From Rhodococcus sp. SGAir0479 (GTDB taxonomy: Bacteria > Actinomycetota > Actinomycetes > Mycobacteriales > Mycobacteriaceae), in the NCBI RefSeq assembly GCF_005484805.1, contig NZ_CP039432.1, positions 2,232,001 to 2,296,000 on the forward strand: 64,000 nt of DNA, read 5' to 3'. This document shows, one piece after another, positions 55,114-64,000 of this stretch. Every line of letters begins with the position of its first letter. Position 1 is the first letter of the stretch. A model generated the notes under the pieces. That model was not told where the DNA came from and made no database searches. It was given only the letters and a program-made list of their open reading frames with translations. The position numbers were made by a program, and so were the translations under genes.

Positions 55114-56565
55114 TCACACAGGCAGCAAACCGGCGACCACCGCGGCGAGCTGCTGGGCGGACCGGCACTCGTGCATGTCGATCACTTCGTTGTAGACGAG
55201 AGCGGCCGAATCGCCCGTCCCCCACTGCTTACGCGGCTCCGGGTTGAGCCAGTGCGCGTGCTTGGCCACCGACACCAGGTGCTCGAGCGCAGCCAGCCCG
55301 GGATCGCGGTAGTTGTTGCGACCGTCACCGAGGACGAGCAGAGAACTTCTGCTCGTGATGCTGTGCGCATACCGTTCGGCGAACACGCCGAGGGAGTGCC
55401 CGTAGTCGGAGTGGCCGTCGTACGTGATGAGTTCGGCCTCCCGGATCATCCGGGACATCGCGACGCCGAGGTCCGAGCCGGTGTCGAAGAAACGGGTGAC
55501 CTCGTCGGTGGTGTCGATGAACGCGAAGACACGCACCCGGGAGAACTGTTCGCGCAGCGCGTGCACCAGCAGCAGCGTGAAGTGGGAGAACCCGGCGACC
55601 GAACCGGAGACGTCGCACAGCAGCACCAGTTCGGGGCGCGCCGGCCGCGGCTTGCGCTGCACCAGATCGATCGGGACTCCACCCGTGGACATCGACTTGC
55701 GCAGCGTGCGCCGCAGATCGATGGCGCCGGCGCGGGACCGGCTCCGCCGCACCGCCAGGCGGCTCGCGAGCAGCCGGGCCAGCGGGGTGACCGAGCGTCG
55801 CAACGCCACCAGTTCGGAGTCCGAGGCTCGCAGGAAGTCGACTTCCTCGGCGAGCTTCGGCACGCCGTAGTTCGCGACACGTTCCTTCCCGACCTGTTCG
55901 GCCGTACGGCGCCTGGTCTCCTGTTCGACCATCTTGCGGAAGTCCATGATCCGCTGCATCGCGGCCCGCTCGGCGACCTCGGACGCGTAGTCCCCGCCCG
56001 GCTTCTCCTCACCCGGCCGGTTGCCGAGCAATCCGGACAGAATCTTGTCGAGCAGGCTGTCGGGCATCACGTTGCGCAGCGTCTGGTAGGCCGAGAACGA
56101 CGGACCGTTGGCCGACTCGTACCTGCCCAGGACCTCCACCATCTGCGCGACCAGCGCTTCGAGTTGCTCGAGGGCCTCCGGCGATTCGTCGGAGAGCAGC
56201 TCGGCCAGCAGTTCCTGCAGCGCCGCGAGATCGATCTCGCCGTCGGGAGTGCGGGGCAGGGTCGGCCCCGATTCGGAGTCCTCGCCCCGGACCCCGATCG
56301 CCGCGGGGAACCACAGGTCGAACAGCGCGTCGAACGTGGCCCGGTGGGTGGGCCGACGCAGCAGCGAACAGGCGAGGCCCTCGCGCAGCGCCTCCCGGTC
56401 GAGGAAGTCGAGCACCGACAGCACCCGTCCGGCGTCGACGGTCTCGGACGGCCCGACGGCGATACCGCGCCGGCGCAGTGCCTCGACGAAGTCGACGAGA
56501 TGTCCGGGGAGCCCGTGCGGCGCGGCCGGGCCACCCCGGCGACGGTTCGGTGGCGAGGTGACCAT
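55114..56565 (-). CDS. VWA domain protein (CoxE/Rv2425c-like)
   Basis: A 483-residue protein. The C-terminal half is a von Willebrand A domain with the metal-ion site LLCDVSGSVAGFS and later TYDGHSDYG. The N-terminal half is helical, with a charged hinge. Such proteins pair with MoxR ATPases as metal-centre or complex assembly chaperones. It starts 13 bases after the MoxR gene on the same strand, as Rv2425c-Rv2426c do. The client is unknown. Confidence 0.9.
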   Translation of the reverse strand: MVTSPPNRRRGGPAAPHGLPGHLVDFVEALRRRGIAVGPSETVDAGRVLSVLDFLDREALREGLACSLLRRPTHRATFDALFDLWFPAAIGVRGEDSESGPTLPRTPDGEIDLAALQELLAELLSDESPEALEQLEALVAQMVEVLGRYESANGPSFSAYQTLRNVMPDSLLDKILSGLLGNRPGEEKPGGDYASEVAERAAMQRIMDFRKMVEQETRRRTAEQVGKERVANYGVPKLAEEVDFLRASDSELVALRRSVTPLARLLASRLAVRRSRSRAGAIDLRRTLRKSMSTGGVPIDLVQRKPRPARPELVLLCDVSGSVAGFSHFTLLLVHALREQFSRVRVFAFIDTTDEVTRFFDTGSDLGVAMSRMIREAELITYDGHSDYGHSLGVFAERYAHSITSRSSLLVLGDGRNNYRDPGLAALEHLVSVAKHAHWLNPEPRKQWGTGDSAALVYNEVIDMHECRSAQQLAAVVAGLLPV

Positions 56566-56578
56566 CGGCGGTGTCCTC

Positions 56579-57490
56579 TCAGTTGAGGCGCAACTCGGCG
56601 GCGGCGCGCTGCTGATCGGCGCGGTGCTTGAGGACGACGCCCATCGTCGCGCGCACCGCGTCGTCGTCGAGGGTGTCGAGCCCGAGCGCGAGCAGCGTCC
56701 GGCCCCAGTCGATGGTCTCGGACACCGACGGCACCTTCTTGAGCTGCATGCCGCGCAGCACGTTCACCGTCCGGACCAGCTGTTCGGCGATCGCCTCGGG
56801 CAGCTCCGGCACCCGGCTCGCGAGGATGCGGCGCTCGAGGTCGGCGTCCGGGAAGTCGAGGTGCAGGAACAGGCACCGGCGTTTGAGGGCCTCCGACAGC
56901 TCACGGGTCGCGTTGGAGGTGAGCACCGCGAACGGCTTGCGGGTGGCGGTGATCGTGCCGAGCTCGGGGATGGTCACCGCGAAGTCGCTGAGGACCTCGA
57001 GCAGCAGGCCCTCGATCTCGACGTCGGCCTTGTCGACCTCGTCCACCAGCAGCACTGTCGGGTCCTCCCGCCGGATGGCCGTCAACAGCGGCCGCGACAG
57101 CAGGAACTCCTCCGAGAACACGTCCTGCTTGGTCGCGTCCCAGCTGTGGCCGCCCCCGTGCCCGTCCCCCGTCGCTCCGCTCGCCCCGGTCTGGATGCGG
57201 AGAATCTGCTTGGCGTGGTTCCACTCGTAGAGCGCGCGCGACTCGTCGACACCCTCGTAGCACTGCAGCCGCACCAGCTCTGCTCCCGACGTCTGCGCGA
57301 CGGCCCGCGACAGCTCGGTCTTGCCGACACCCGCCGGGCCCTCGATGAGCAGCGGCTTGCCCAGGCGGTCGGCGAGGAACACCGCGGTCGCGGTCGCCTT
57401 GTCGGCGAGGTAACCGGTCTCGGCGAGACGCTCGCTGACGTCGTCGACGCTCGCGAACAACGGCGGTGCAGTCGGCAGGGCGCGGTCCAC
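56579..57490 (-). CDS. MoxR family AAA+ ATPase (Rv2426c-like)
   Basis: A 303-residue AAA+ chaperone with Walker A GPAGVGKTE, Walker B VLLVDEVDKAD and sensor 1 VLTSNATRELSEALKRRC. A Gly/His-rich insert (GDGHGGGHS) sits before the second core part. GTG 57490 is chosen because AAAGGAG lies 6 bases upstream. It works with the adjacent VWA protein. The gene lies 19 bases after proA on the same strand. Confidence 0.92.
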   Translation of the reverse strand: MDRALPTAPPLFASVDDVSERLAETGYLADKATATAVFLADRLGKPLLIEGPAGVGKTELSRAVAQTSGAELVRLQCYEGVDESRALYEWNHAKQILRIQTGASGATGDGHGGGHSWDATKQDVFSEEFLLSRPLLTAIRREDPTVLLVDEVDKADVEIEGLLLEVLSDFAVTIPELGTITATRKPFAVLTSNATRELSEALKRRCLFLHLDFPDADLERRILASRVPELPEAIAEQLVRTVNVLRGMQLKKVPSVSETIDWGRTLLALGLDTLDDDAVRATMGVVLKHRADQQRAAAELRLN

Positions 57491-57509
57491 ACTCGCTCCT
57501 TTCGGGCCG

Positions 57510-58793
57510 TCAGGCCGGTCGGGTATGACCGTCTCCCCAGACAGTCCACTTGGTCGAGGTGAGTTCCCCCAGCCCCATCGGGCCGCGAGCGTGCAGCTTC
57601 TGCGTGGAGATCCCGATCTCCGCACCGAACCCGAACTGTTCACCGTCCGTGAAGGCAGTCGAGGCGTTGACCATAACCGCGGCGGCATCCACCCGCGCGG
57701 TGAACTCGCGCGCCGCGGACAGATCGGACGTGACGATGGCCTCGGTGTGGCCGGTGCCGTAGCGGTCGATGTGATCGACGGCCGCGTCGATGCCGTCGAC
57801 GACCTTGAGCGCGATGTCGAGGGTCAGGTACTCCTCGGACCAGTCGTCCTCGGTGGCCGGCACGAGCCCGGGCAGGTCCCCGTGCACGGTGACGCTGTGC
57901 ATCTGCAGCGCCTGCAACAGCTGCGGGACGGCGGTGTCGGCGATCGCGGCGTCGACCAGCAGCGTCTCCACGGTGTTGCACACGCTGGGGCGGCGGGTCT
58001 TGGCGTTGATCACGATCTTCTCGGCCATCTCCAGGTCGGCCGCGGCGTGCACGTAGACGTGGCAGTTGCCGACACCGGTCTCGATCGTCGGCACCGTCGC
58101 GTCACGGACGACCGCATTGATCAACCCGGCTCCGCCGCGCGGAATGACGACGTCGACGAGCCCGCGGGCCTGGATCAGGTGAGTCACGCTCGAGCGGTCG
58201 GCACTGGGCAGCAGCTGCACCGCGTCGGCCGGCAGTCCTCGGTCGACGAGCGCGGCGCGCAGCACCTTCACCAGCGCGGCATTCGATTTGGCCGCCGACG
58301 ACGACCCGCGCAGCAGCGCCGCGTTGCCCGACTTGAGGGCCAGACCGAACGCATCGACCGTGACGTTCGGGCGCGCCTCGTAGACCATGCCGACGACGCC
58401 GAGCGGCACCCGGACCTGACGAATCTCGAGACCGTTCGGGAGCGTCGAGCCGCGAATGATCTCGCCCACGGGGTCGGCCAGCCCGGCGACCTGCCGCAGC
58501 CCCGACGCGATGCCCTCGACACGCGCGGCGGTCAACCGCAGCCGGTCCAGCAGCGACTCCTCGGTGCCGGTGGCCCGGGCCGCCTCGATGTCCTCGGCGT
58601 TCGCGGCCAGGACCGCGTCGGTCGCGGCCAGCACGGCGTCGGCGGCCGCGTGGAGTGCGGCGTCCTTCTGCGCGGTGGTCAACAGCGCGAGCACACGGGA
58701 CGCCACGCGCGCGCGGCGAGCGGCGTCGTGGACCTCCTGCCGGGTGTCCCCGGATTCGCTGGCGACCGGTGAAGTGTGCGTGGCGGCAGTCAT
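57510..58793 (-). CDS. proA: Gamma-glutamyl phosphate reductase
   Basis: Reduces gamma-glutamyl phosphate to glutamate semialdehyde in proline synthesis (NADPH). The 427-residue aldehyde-dehydrogenase-fold protein has the catalytic Cys in [14 protein letters not shown], and [17 protein letters not shown] is the family signature. It is first in the minus-strand run leading to moxR and VWA; the next start is divergent, 72 bases away. Confidence 0.97.
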   Translation of the reverse strand: MTAATHTSPVASESGDTRQEVHDAARRARVASRVLALLTTAQKDAALHAAADAVLAATDAVLAANAEDIEAARATGTEESLLDRLRLTAARVEGIASGLRQVAGLADPVGEIIRGSTLPNGLEIRQVRVPLGVVGMVYEARPNVTVDAFGLALKSGNAALLRGSSSAAKSNAALVKVLRAALVDRGLPADAVQLLPSADRSSVTHLIQARGLVDVVIPRGGAGLINAVVRDATVPTIETGVGNCHVYVHAAADLEMAEKIVINAKTRRPSVCNTVETLLVDAAIADTAVPQLLQALQMHSVTVHGDLPGLVPATEDDWSEEYLTLDIALKVVDGIDAAVDHIDRYGTGHTEAIVTSDLSAAREFTARVDAAAVMVNASTAFTDGEQFGFGAEIGISTQKLHARGPMGLGELTSTKWTVWGDGHTRPA

Positions 58794-58865
58794 GTGTACA
58801 GATTAGCGACCGACACAGGCGCATAATCGTTCTGCCCAATGCGCCGTCTGTGTAAGGAATTGTCA

Positions 58866-60251
58866 GTGGCACAACACGAGACGCTCCACGACGCCTCCTC
58901 CGAGGGGTACCGTCGCGGACTCAACGCCCGCACCGTCCAGATGATCGCGCTCGGTGGCGCCATCGGAACGGGCCTGTTCTACGGCGCGGGTGGAGCCATC
59001 GAGGAAGCGGGACCCTCGCTCATCCTCGCCTACCTCGCGGCCGGCCTCGCGATCTTCGTCATCATGCGCGCGCTCGGCGAGCTGCTGACGTACCGTCCGG
59101 TCTCCGGCAGCTTCGCCGAGTACGCCGAGGAGTTCCTGGGCCGGTTCTTCGGCTTCGCGACCGGCTGGGCCTACTGGGCCGTGTGGGCCGCCACCTGCAT
59201 GGCCGAGATCACGGTGGCCGGCAAGTACGTCGAATACTGGTGGCCCAGCGTCCCGACCTGGCTGACCGCGCTCGTGGTGCTGCTCGTCCTGTTCGGCGCC
59301 AACCTGATCTCGGTGAAGCTCTTCGGCGAGGCGGAGTTCTGGTTCTCCACCGTCAAGATCACCGCGATTCTCGGGATGATCCTCATCGGCATCGGCGTGC
59401 TCACCCTCGGTTTCGGGCACGCGGCCGACCCCACCGTGACGAATCTGTGGGCCGACGGCGGTGTCTTCCCGAACGGCTTCGGCAGTGCGCTGATGAGTCT
59501 GCAGGTGGTGATGTTCGCCTACGTCGGCGTCGAACTCGTCGGTGTCACGGCCGGCGAGGCCGAGAACCCCAAGCAGACGCTGCGGAAGGCGATCAACACG
59601 CTGCCGTTCCGGATCGGGTTGTTCTACGTCGGTTCGCTGGTGGTGATCCTGTCGGTCGCGAGCTGGCAGGACTTCCACGCCGGCAAGAGCCCGTTCGTCG
59701 AGGTGCTCGAGCAGATCGGCATCCCGGCCGCGGCGGGAATCATGAACTTCGTGCTGCTCACCGCGGCGCTGTCGTCGTGCAACTCCGGCATCTACTCGAC
59801 GGGCCGGATGCTGCGTAGCCTGTCGCTGCGCCGCGAGGCCCCGGCCGTGCTGAGCAAGCTGAGCAGCCGGCACGTGCCCTACGCGGGCATCACGATGTCG
59901 GCCGCCGCGATGATCATCGGCGTCGTCGTCAACGTTCTGTCCCCGGACCGCGCCTTCGTCTACATCACGTCGGTGTCGACCATCGGGATCATCTTCGTGT
60001 GGGGCGTCATCCTCGCGTGCCACCTGCGCTACCGCCGGTTCGTCAACCGCGGGGTGCTCCCGGCGTCCGACTACCGCTTGCCGGGGGCGCCGTACACCAA
60101 CTGGATCGCGCTGTGCTTCCTCGCCTTCGTCGTCGTGCTGCTGTTCTTCACCGAGGCCGGCCGGATCGCGCTGGCAGTGGGCGTGGTGTTCGGCATCATG
60201 GTCGGCTTCGGTTACTACGCACTCCTGGGGCGGCGGTCGTCGCGGTACTGA
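58866..60251 (+). CDS. Amino acid permease (APC superfamily, GABA/aromatic type)
   Basis: A 461-residue permease with 12 helices. The start IALGGAIGTGLFYGAGGAIEEAGP is the AAT-family signature. The GTG at 58866 has AAGGAA 7 bases upstream, a better choice than the ATG at 58839. A -10-like CATAAT precedes (about 58830). The substrate is a neutral or aromatic amino acid or GABA by family; more cannot be said. Confidence 0.92.
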   Translation: MAQHETLHDASSEGYRRGLNARTVQMIALGGAIGTGLFYGAGGAIEEAGPSLILAYLAAGLAIFVIMRALGELLTYRPVSGSFAEYAEEFLGRFFGFATGWAYWAVWAATCMAEITVAGKYVEYWWPSVPTWLTALVVLLVLFGANLISVKLFGEAEFWFSTVKITAILGMILIGIGVLTLGFGHAADPTVTNLWADGGVFPNGFGSALMSLQVVMFAYVGVELVGVTAGEAENPKQTLRKAINTLPFRIGLFYVGSLVVILSVASWQDFHAGKSPFVEVLEQIGIPAAAGIMNFVLLTAALSSCNSGIYSTGRMLRSLSLRREAPAVLSKLSSRHVPYAGITMSAAAMIIGVVVNVLSPDRAFVYITSVSTIGIIFVWGVILACHLRYRRFVNRGVLPASDYRLPGAPYTNWIALCFLAFVVVLLFFTEAGRIALAVGVVFGIMVGFGYYALLGRRSSRY

Positions 60252-60322
60252 CGGACACCGGTTCGGTCGTCGGCCCCGCGGCCAACCCGCGGAACGGGTC
60301 CGCCGACGACTAGCCTCCATCC

Positions 60323-61198
60323 ATGGTGGAGAACACGGTCGTGGTGGTCGGCAGCATCAACATGGACCTCGTCGCCCGCACACCGGTCATGCCCGCACCG
60401 GGCGAGACGGTCCTCGGGACGTCGTTCTCGACCACACCCGGCGGCAAGGGATCCAATCAGGCCGTCGCGGCCGCCAAGTGCGGCGCCGAGGTCGCCTTCG
60501 TCGGTGCGGTGGGCGACGACACCTTCGCGCTCGAACTGCGTCAGGCGCTCGTGGACGCCGAGGTCGACGCCGAGTTGCTGCGGGAGGTGGACGGGCCCAG
60601 CGGCGTCGCGGTGATCACGGTCGACGACACTGGGCAGAACTCGATCGTCGTGGCTGCGGGCGCCAACACGCGCGTCACCGAGCTCACCGCCGCCGAGCTG
60701 CGCGTGATCGCTGGAGCCGACGTCCTGCTGTGCCAGCTCGAGATTCCGCTCCGCACGGTGCTCGCCGCCGCCCGGCACGCCACCGAGCACGACACCGTGG
60801 TGATGCTCAACCCGTCCCCGGCCCGGACACTCCCGAACGACCTGATCGCCGCGGTGGACGTGCTGGTGGTCAACGAGACCGAGGCGGCGCAGCTCGGTCG
60901 GGACACACTCGACCGAGTGCCGCACGTCGTCACCACGCTCGGCGCCGCCGGCGCCCGCTACCGCGGACCGGACGGCGGGACACTGACCGTCGACTCCCCC
61001 GCTGTCGACGCCGTCGACACGACGGGCGCAGGTGACGCGTTCGCGGGGGCGCTCGCGTCCGTATGGAGCCGCGGTCGGCCCCGTGCGGCCCTCTCGTTCG
61101 CGTGTGCGGCCGGAGCACTGACCGCGACCCGTCCCGGAGCGAGCGCGGCCTCCCCCACGCGCGCCGAGGTCGACGCCCTGCTCCGCGGCCGGGACTGA
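60323..61198 (+). CDS. rbsK: Ribokinase
   Basis: A PfkB-family kinase of 291 residues that phosphorylates ribose at O5. It shows GSINMDLVARTPVMPAPGETVLG (signature 1), TPGGKGSNQAVAAA and the catalytic DTTGAGDAFAGALA. All match true ribokinases. No ribose transporter is adjacent. 71 bases after the permease on the same strand. Confidence 0.93.
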   Translation: MVENTVVVVGSINMDLVARTPVMPAPGETVLGTSFSTTPGGKGSNQAVAAAKCGAEVAFVGAVGDDTFALELRQALVDAEVDAELLREVDGPSGVAVITVDDTGQNSIVVAAGANTRVTELTAAELRVIAGADVLLCQLEIPLRTVLAAARHATEHDTVVMLNPSPARTLPNDLIAAVDVLVVNETEAAQLGRDTLDRVPHVVTTLGAAGARYRGPDGGTLTVDSPAVDAVDTTGAGDAFAGALASVWSRGRPRAALSFACAAGALTATRPGASAASPTRAEVDALLRGRD

Positions 61199-61247
61199 CC
61201 GGAGAATCGGATCGGCGCCGGCACCGGCTGCCCGTACCCTCCACGGC

Positions 61248-61706
61248 ATGACCCCGTCGAGCGACCCCGTCCTGCGACCGTGCCGCGGAAGTGCGGAGTG
61301 GCCCGCGCTCGTCCGCATCTGGCGCAGTGCCGTCGAGGCCACCCATCACTTCCTCACCCCCGACGACGTCGAGTACTTCGAGTCGCGGATGGCGAGCGAC
61401 TACCTCCCGGCCGTGACGGTGACCGTCGCGGAGGTCGACGGCGTCGCGGTGGGCTTCTCCGGCCTGGCCGGCGACTCGCTCGAGATGCTGTTCGTGGAGG
61501 CGGGCCATCGCGGACGCGGCGTGGGCTCCGCACTCCTCCTCCACGCACTCTCGTCGCGCCCGGAGCTGACGCTCGACGTCAACGAGCAGAACCCGGAGGC
61601 GGTCGGGTTCTACCGCCGGCACGGCTTCGTCACCCTGGGCCGATCGGACACCGACTCGGAGGGTCGCCCCTTCCCGCTGCTGCACCTCGCGCGCCGGACC
61701 GCCTGA
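61248..61706 (+). CDS. GNAT family N-acetyltransferase
   Basis: A 152-residue acetyltransferase with the acetyl-CoA loop GHRGRGVGSALL (Q/RxxGxG/A) and the C-terminal VNEQNPEAVGFYRRHGFVTLGRS. Similar to YjaB-type small-molecule or peptide acetylases. The acceptor is unknown. 49 bases after rbsK. Confidence 0.9.
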   Translation: MTPSSDPVLRPCRGSAEWPALVRIWRSAVEATHHFLTPDDVEYFESRMASDYLPAVTVTVAEVDGVAVGFSGLAGDSLEMLFVEAGHRGRGVGSALLLHALSSRPELTLDVNEQNPEAVGFYRRHGFVTLGRSDTDSEGRPFPLLHLARRTA

Positions 61707-61758
61707 ATCGACACCGCTGCCGCCGTCGGCTGTCGGCGGTCTCGGGCACGATGGACGC

Positions 61759-63855
61759 ATGACGACCGCAACCTCAGCAGATCTCCGTGACGAGGCCGAA
61801 CGGTTGCTTCGGGAACTGGCAGGTCCGGACGCCAGACTGCGTGACGATCAGTGGACGGCCATCGAGGCGCTCGTCGTGGGGCGACGGCGCGCGCTCGTGG
61901 TCCAACGCACCGGTTGGGGCAAGTCGGCCGTCTACTTCATCGCCGCGAAGTTGCTGCGCGCGCACGGGCACGGCCCCACCGTGATCGTGTCCCCGCTGCT
62001 GGCGCTGATGCGCAACCAGGTCGCGTCCGCCGAACGCGCGGGCGTGCAGGCCGCCACCATCAACTCCGGCAACGTCACCGAGTGGGACGAGATCCATCAA
62101 CGCGTCGCGGCGCGCGAGCTCGACGTCCTACTCGTGAGCCCGGAGCGGCTCAACAACCCGGACTTCCGGGACCAGGTGCTGCCCTCGCTCGCCGCGGACG
62201 CCGGGCTCGTGGTCGTCGACGAGGCGCACTGCGTGTCCGACTGGGGCCACGACTTCCGGCCGGACTACCGGCGCATTCGCACGCTCGTCGAGGACCTCGG
62301 CGACGGCGTTCCGGTGCTGGCGACCACCGCGACGGCGAACGACCGCGTCGTCTCGGACGTCGCGACGCAGCTCGGGGTCGGCGGCGCCGAGACGCTGGTG
62401 TTGCGCGGCACCCTCGAACGCGACTCGCTGAGCATGTCCGTCGTCCGGATCCCGGAGGCCACCCAGCGTGCGGCATGGCTCGCCGAGCACCTCGACGATC
62501 TTCCGGGGTCCGGCATCATCTACACGCTCACCGTGTCCGCCGCCCGCGACCTCGCGAGCCTGCTCGCCGACCGCGGGCACCACGTGGCCGCGTACACCGG
62601 GCAGACCGACGCCGCCGAGCGCGAGGTGCTCGAGAGCGATCTGCTGCACAACCGGGTCAAGGCTCTGGTCGCGACCTCCGCGCTGGGCATGGGCTTCGAC
62701 AAACCCGATCTGGGCTTCGTCGTCCATCTGGGTGCGCCGTCGTCGCCCATCTCGTACTACCAGCAGGTGGGCCGTGCGGGCCGTGCCACCGACAGTGCCG
62801 AGGTGGTCCTGCTGCCCGGGCACGAGGACCAGCAGATCTGGAGTTACTTCGCCTCGGTGTCGTTCCCGCGCGAACACATCGTGCGCAAGGTCATCGACGT
62901 CCTGGACACCGAGCGGCCGCAGTCGACGATGGCGCTCGAACCGCTGGTCGAGCTCAATCGCACCCGGCTCGAACTGGTCCTGAAGGTGCTCGACGTGGAC
63001 GGCGCCGTCCGCCGGGTGCGGGGCGGGTGGGTGGCCACCGGGCAGCCGTGGACGTACGACGCCGAGCGGTACGGCCGCCTCGACGCCGCCCGTCAGGCCG
63101 AGCAGCAGGCCATGCTCGAGTACGAACGCACCGACGAGTGCCGGATGACGTTCCTGCGCCGCCAGCTCGACGATCCGGGACTCGACGCCGGCAGTCGCTG
63201 CGGCCGCTGCGACAACTGCGCCGGACCGCGGTTCAGCGCCGAGGTGGCCGCCGACGCCGTCGCCGACACCCGGCGACGCCTCGAGCGTCCCGGCGTGGAC
63301 CTGCCGCCGCGCAAGCAGTGGCCCACGGGCATGGCCAAGCTGGGGCTGAGCCTGTCCGGCAAGATCACCGACGGTCCCGAGCCGGGTCGCGTCCTGGGCC
63401 GGTTGTCGGACCTGGGCTGGGGGCAGCGGCTGCGTTCGCTGCTCGACGGACCCGACGCCCCGGTTCCCGACGCCGTCGTCGACGCCTGCATCAAGGTGCT
63501 GGCCGCGTGGGACTGGACCGAGCGCCCGGGCGCCGTCATGAGCGTCGAGTCGTCCACGCATCCGCAACTGATGCGCTCGCTCACCACCCGCCTCGCCCAG
63601 GTGGGCCGGCTCGCCGATCTGGGTGTTCTCCACGAACGTCCCGGCCACCCGCCGGTGTCGGCCGCCAACTCCGCGTACCGCGTCGCCGGCCTGGCCGACG
63701 CGTGGGAGGCACCGGATCTGTCCGGTCAGGAGCGGCCCGTCCTGCTGCTCGACACCGTCACCGACAGCGGGTGGACGCTGACGATGGCGGCCCGGACATT
63801 GCGGGCGGCAGGGGCCCGGGCCGTCCTCCCGTTCGCCCTGGCCACCCCCAAGTGA
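61759..63855 (+). CDS. RecQ-like DNA helicase with phosphoribosyltransferase-like C-terminus
   Basis: A 698-residue SF2 helicase. The helicase core is at about 20-360 with the Walker A-type QRTGWGKSAVYF, the Walker B box DEAHCVSDWGHDFRPDYRR (154 on) and motif VI QQVGRAGRATDS. The zinc-binding cysteines lie in CRMTFLRRQLDD..CGRCDNC. Where RQC and HRDC domains would normally follow there is instead a tail ending in VLLLDTVTDSGWTLTMAAR (661-679), which looks like a type I phosphoribosyltransferase PRPP loop. The start is ATG 61759. DNA repair role inferred from family. Confidence 0.9.
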   Translation: MTTATSADLRDEAERLLRELAGPDARLRDDQWTAIEALVVGRRRALVVQRTGWGKSAVYFIAAKLLRAHGHGPTVIVSPLLALMRNQVASAERAGVQAATINSGNVTEWDEIHQRVAARELDVLLVSPERLNNPDFRDQVLPSLAADAGLVVVDEAHCVSDWGHDFRPDYRRIRTLVEDLGDGVPVLATTATANDRVVSDVATQLGVGGAETLVLRGTLERDSLSMSVVRIPEATQRAAWLAEHLDDLPGSGIIYTLTVSAARDLASLLADRGHHVAAYTGQTDAAEREVLESDLLHNRVKALVATSALGMGFDKPDLGFVVHLGAPSSPISYYQQVGRAGRATDSAEVVLLPGHEDQQIWSYFASVSFPREHIVRKVIDVLDTERPQSTMALEPLVELNRTRLELVLKVLDVDGAVRRVRGGWVATGQPWTYDAERYGRLDAARQAEQQAMLEYERTDECRMTFLRRQLDDPGLDAGSRCGRCDNCAGPRFSAEVAADAVADTRRRLERPGVDLPPRKQWPTGMAKLGLSLSGKITDGPEPGRVLGRLSDLGWGQRLRSLLDGPDAPVPDAVVDACIKVLAAWDWTERPGAVMSVESSTHPQLMRSLTTRLAQVGRLADLGVLHERPGHPPVSAANSAYRVAGLADAWEAPDLSGQERPVLLLDTVTDSGWTLTMAARTLRAAGARAVLPFALATPK

Positions 63856-63862
63856 AACCTGT

Positions 63863-63878
63863 TGTGACCATCATCACA
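63863..63878. promoter_or_regulatory. CRP/GlxR-type binding site
   Basis: TGTGACCATCATCACA has perfect 5-base arms, TGTGA and TCACA, with a 6-base spacer. This is the consensus for CRP/FNR-family regulators such as mycobacterial Crp and corynebacterial GlxR. It lies 110 bases before the ATG at 63988, so it probably controls the gene leaving the window. Confidence 0.75.
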
Positions 63879-63987
63879 TTCACTGCCTCACCTGCGAGGC
63901 TGCGGGGTCTTCGGTGTCCGATTTCCTCGCTTCCATGAAATCGTGACGTGCGGTTGTTACGTTCGATCTACAAGGACGCCAACAACA

Positions 63988-64000
63988 ATGACGCCATCGC
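63988..64000 (+). CDS. Start of a gene running off the window
   Basis: ATGACGCCATCGC begins at 63988 with AAGGA 12 bases upstream, a long but possible spacing. Only four codons are visible (MTPS). The CRP-type site upstream supports a real promoter here. Product unknown. Confidence 0.4.

Noticed and set aside
1-64000. CRISPR arrays, tRNA or rRNA genes, insertion sequences, prophage
   Set aside because: No regularly spaced repeats, no cloverleaf sequences with CCA-type ends, and no transposase, integrase or phage genes were seen on either strand.

Overview
The window is high-GC actinobacterial DNA, most likely from a Rhodococcus or a close mycolic-acid relative (Corynebacteriales). The protein types, GTG/TTG starts and leaderless promoters fit. 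The gene order also follows the Mycobacterium tuberculosis backbone from era (Rv2364c) to proA (Rv2427c): era, CBS protein, ybeY, phoH, rsmE, dnaJ2, hrcA, Rv2375-like, hemW, sulfite reductase and cys genes, sulfate transporter, Rv2402-like GH15, lepA, Rv2405-like, rpsT, holA, comEC/comEA, degV, octT, gpgP, rsfS, nadD, VWA and MoxR genes, proA. The mycobactin cluster found at this place in M. tuberculosis is absent. The genus is inferred from content; no 16S or other RNA gene is present.

Layout. 0-12.4 kb: housekeeping genes on the minus strand (ribosome maturation, heat shock, heme), broken by a divergent TetR/MFS efflux pair with a double palindromic operator. 12.5-18.2 kb: a sulfate-reduction operon (sulfite reductase, APS reductase, ATP sulfurylase CysD/CysN, sirohydrochlorin chelatase) behind a polycysteine leader peptide. 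18.3-25.3 kb: an accessory locus around a 1325-residue Pls-type NRPS (adenylation, carrier and membrane/hexapeptide-repeat domains, as in epsilon-poly-L-lysine synthetase). It is flanked by two paralogous class I glutamine-amidotransferase-like proteins, one with a Tat signal, and a multi-pass acyltransferase-like protein. 25.3-27.1 kb: SurE nucleotidase and PfkB kinase.

27.2-33.1 kb: the sulfate importer cysPTWA. The binding-protein gene cysP is present twice, and each copy has its own paralogous leaderless leader peptide ending in Cys-Cys. 33.1-42.2 kb: GH15 glucosidase, a second MFS exporter, a large SARP-ATPase regulator, a flavin oxidoreductase and a VOC protein. 42.2-47.1 kb: nitronate monooxygenase, lepA, a PemK/MazF-like protein, aquaporin, rpsT. 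47.2-58.8 kb: a long minus-strand run with replication and competence genes, methylglucose-lipopolysaccharide genes (octT, gpgP), rsfS, nadD, MoxR/VWA and proA. 58.9-64 kb: permease, ribokinase, GNAT, and a RecQ helicase with an unusual phosphoribosyltransferase-like tail, followed by a perfect CRP-type site before a gene that runs off the window.

How parts work together. Sulfate import, activation to APS, direct APS reduction, sulfite reduction and siroheme iron insertion are all encoded within 20 kb. Three short Cys-ending ORFs control them, probably by translation-coupled attenuation that senses cysteine supply. The Pls locus probably makes and processes an isopeptide-linked polyamino acid, and is the most interesting accessory system here.
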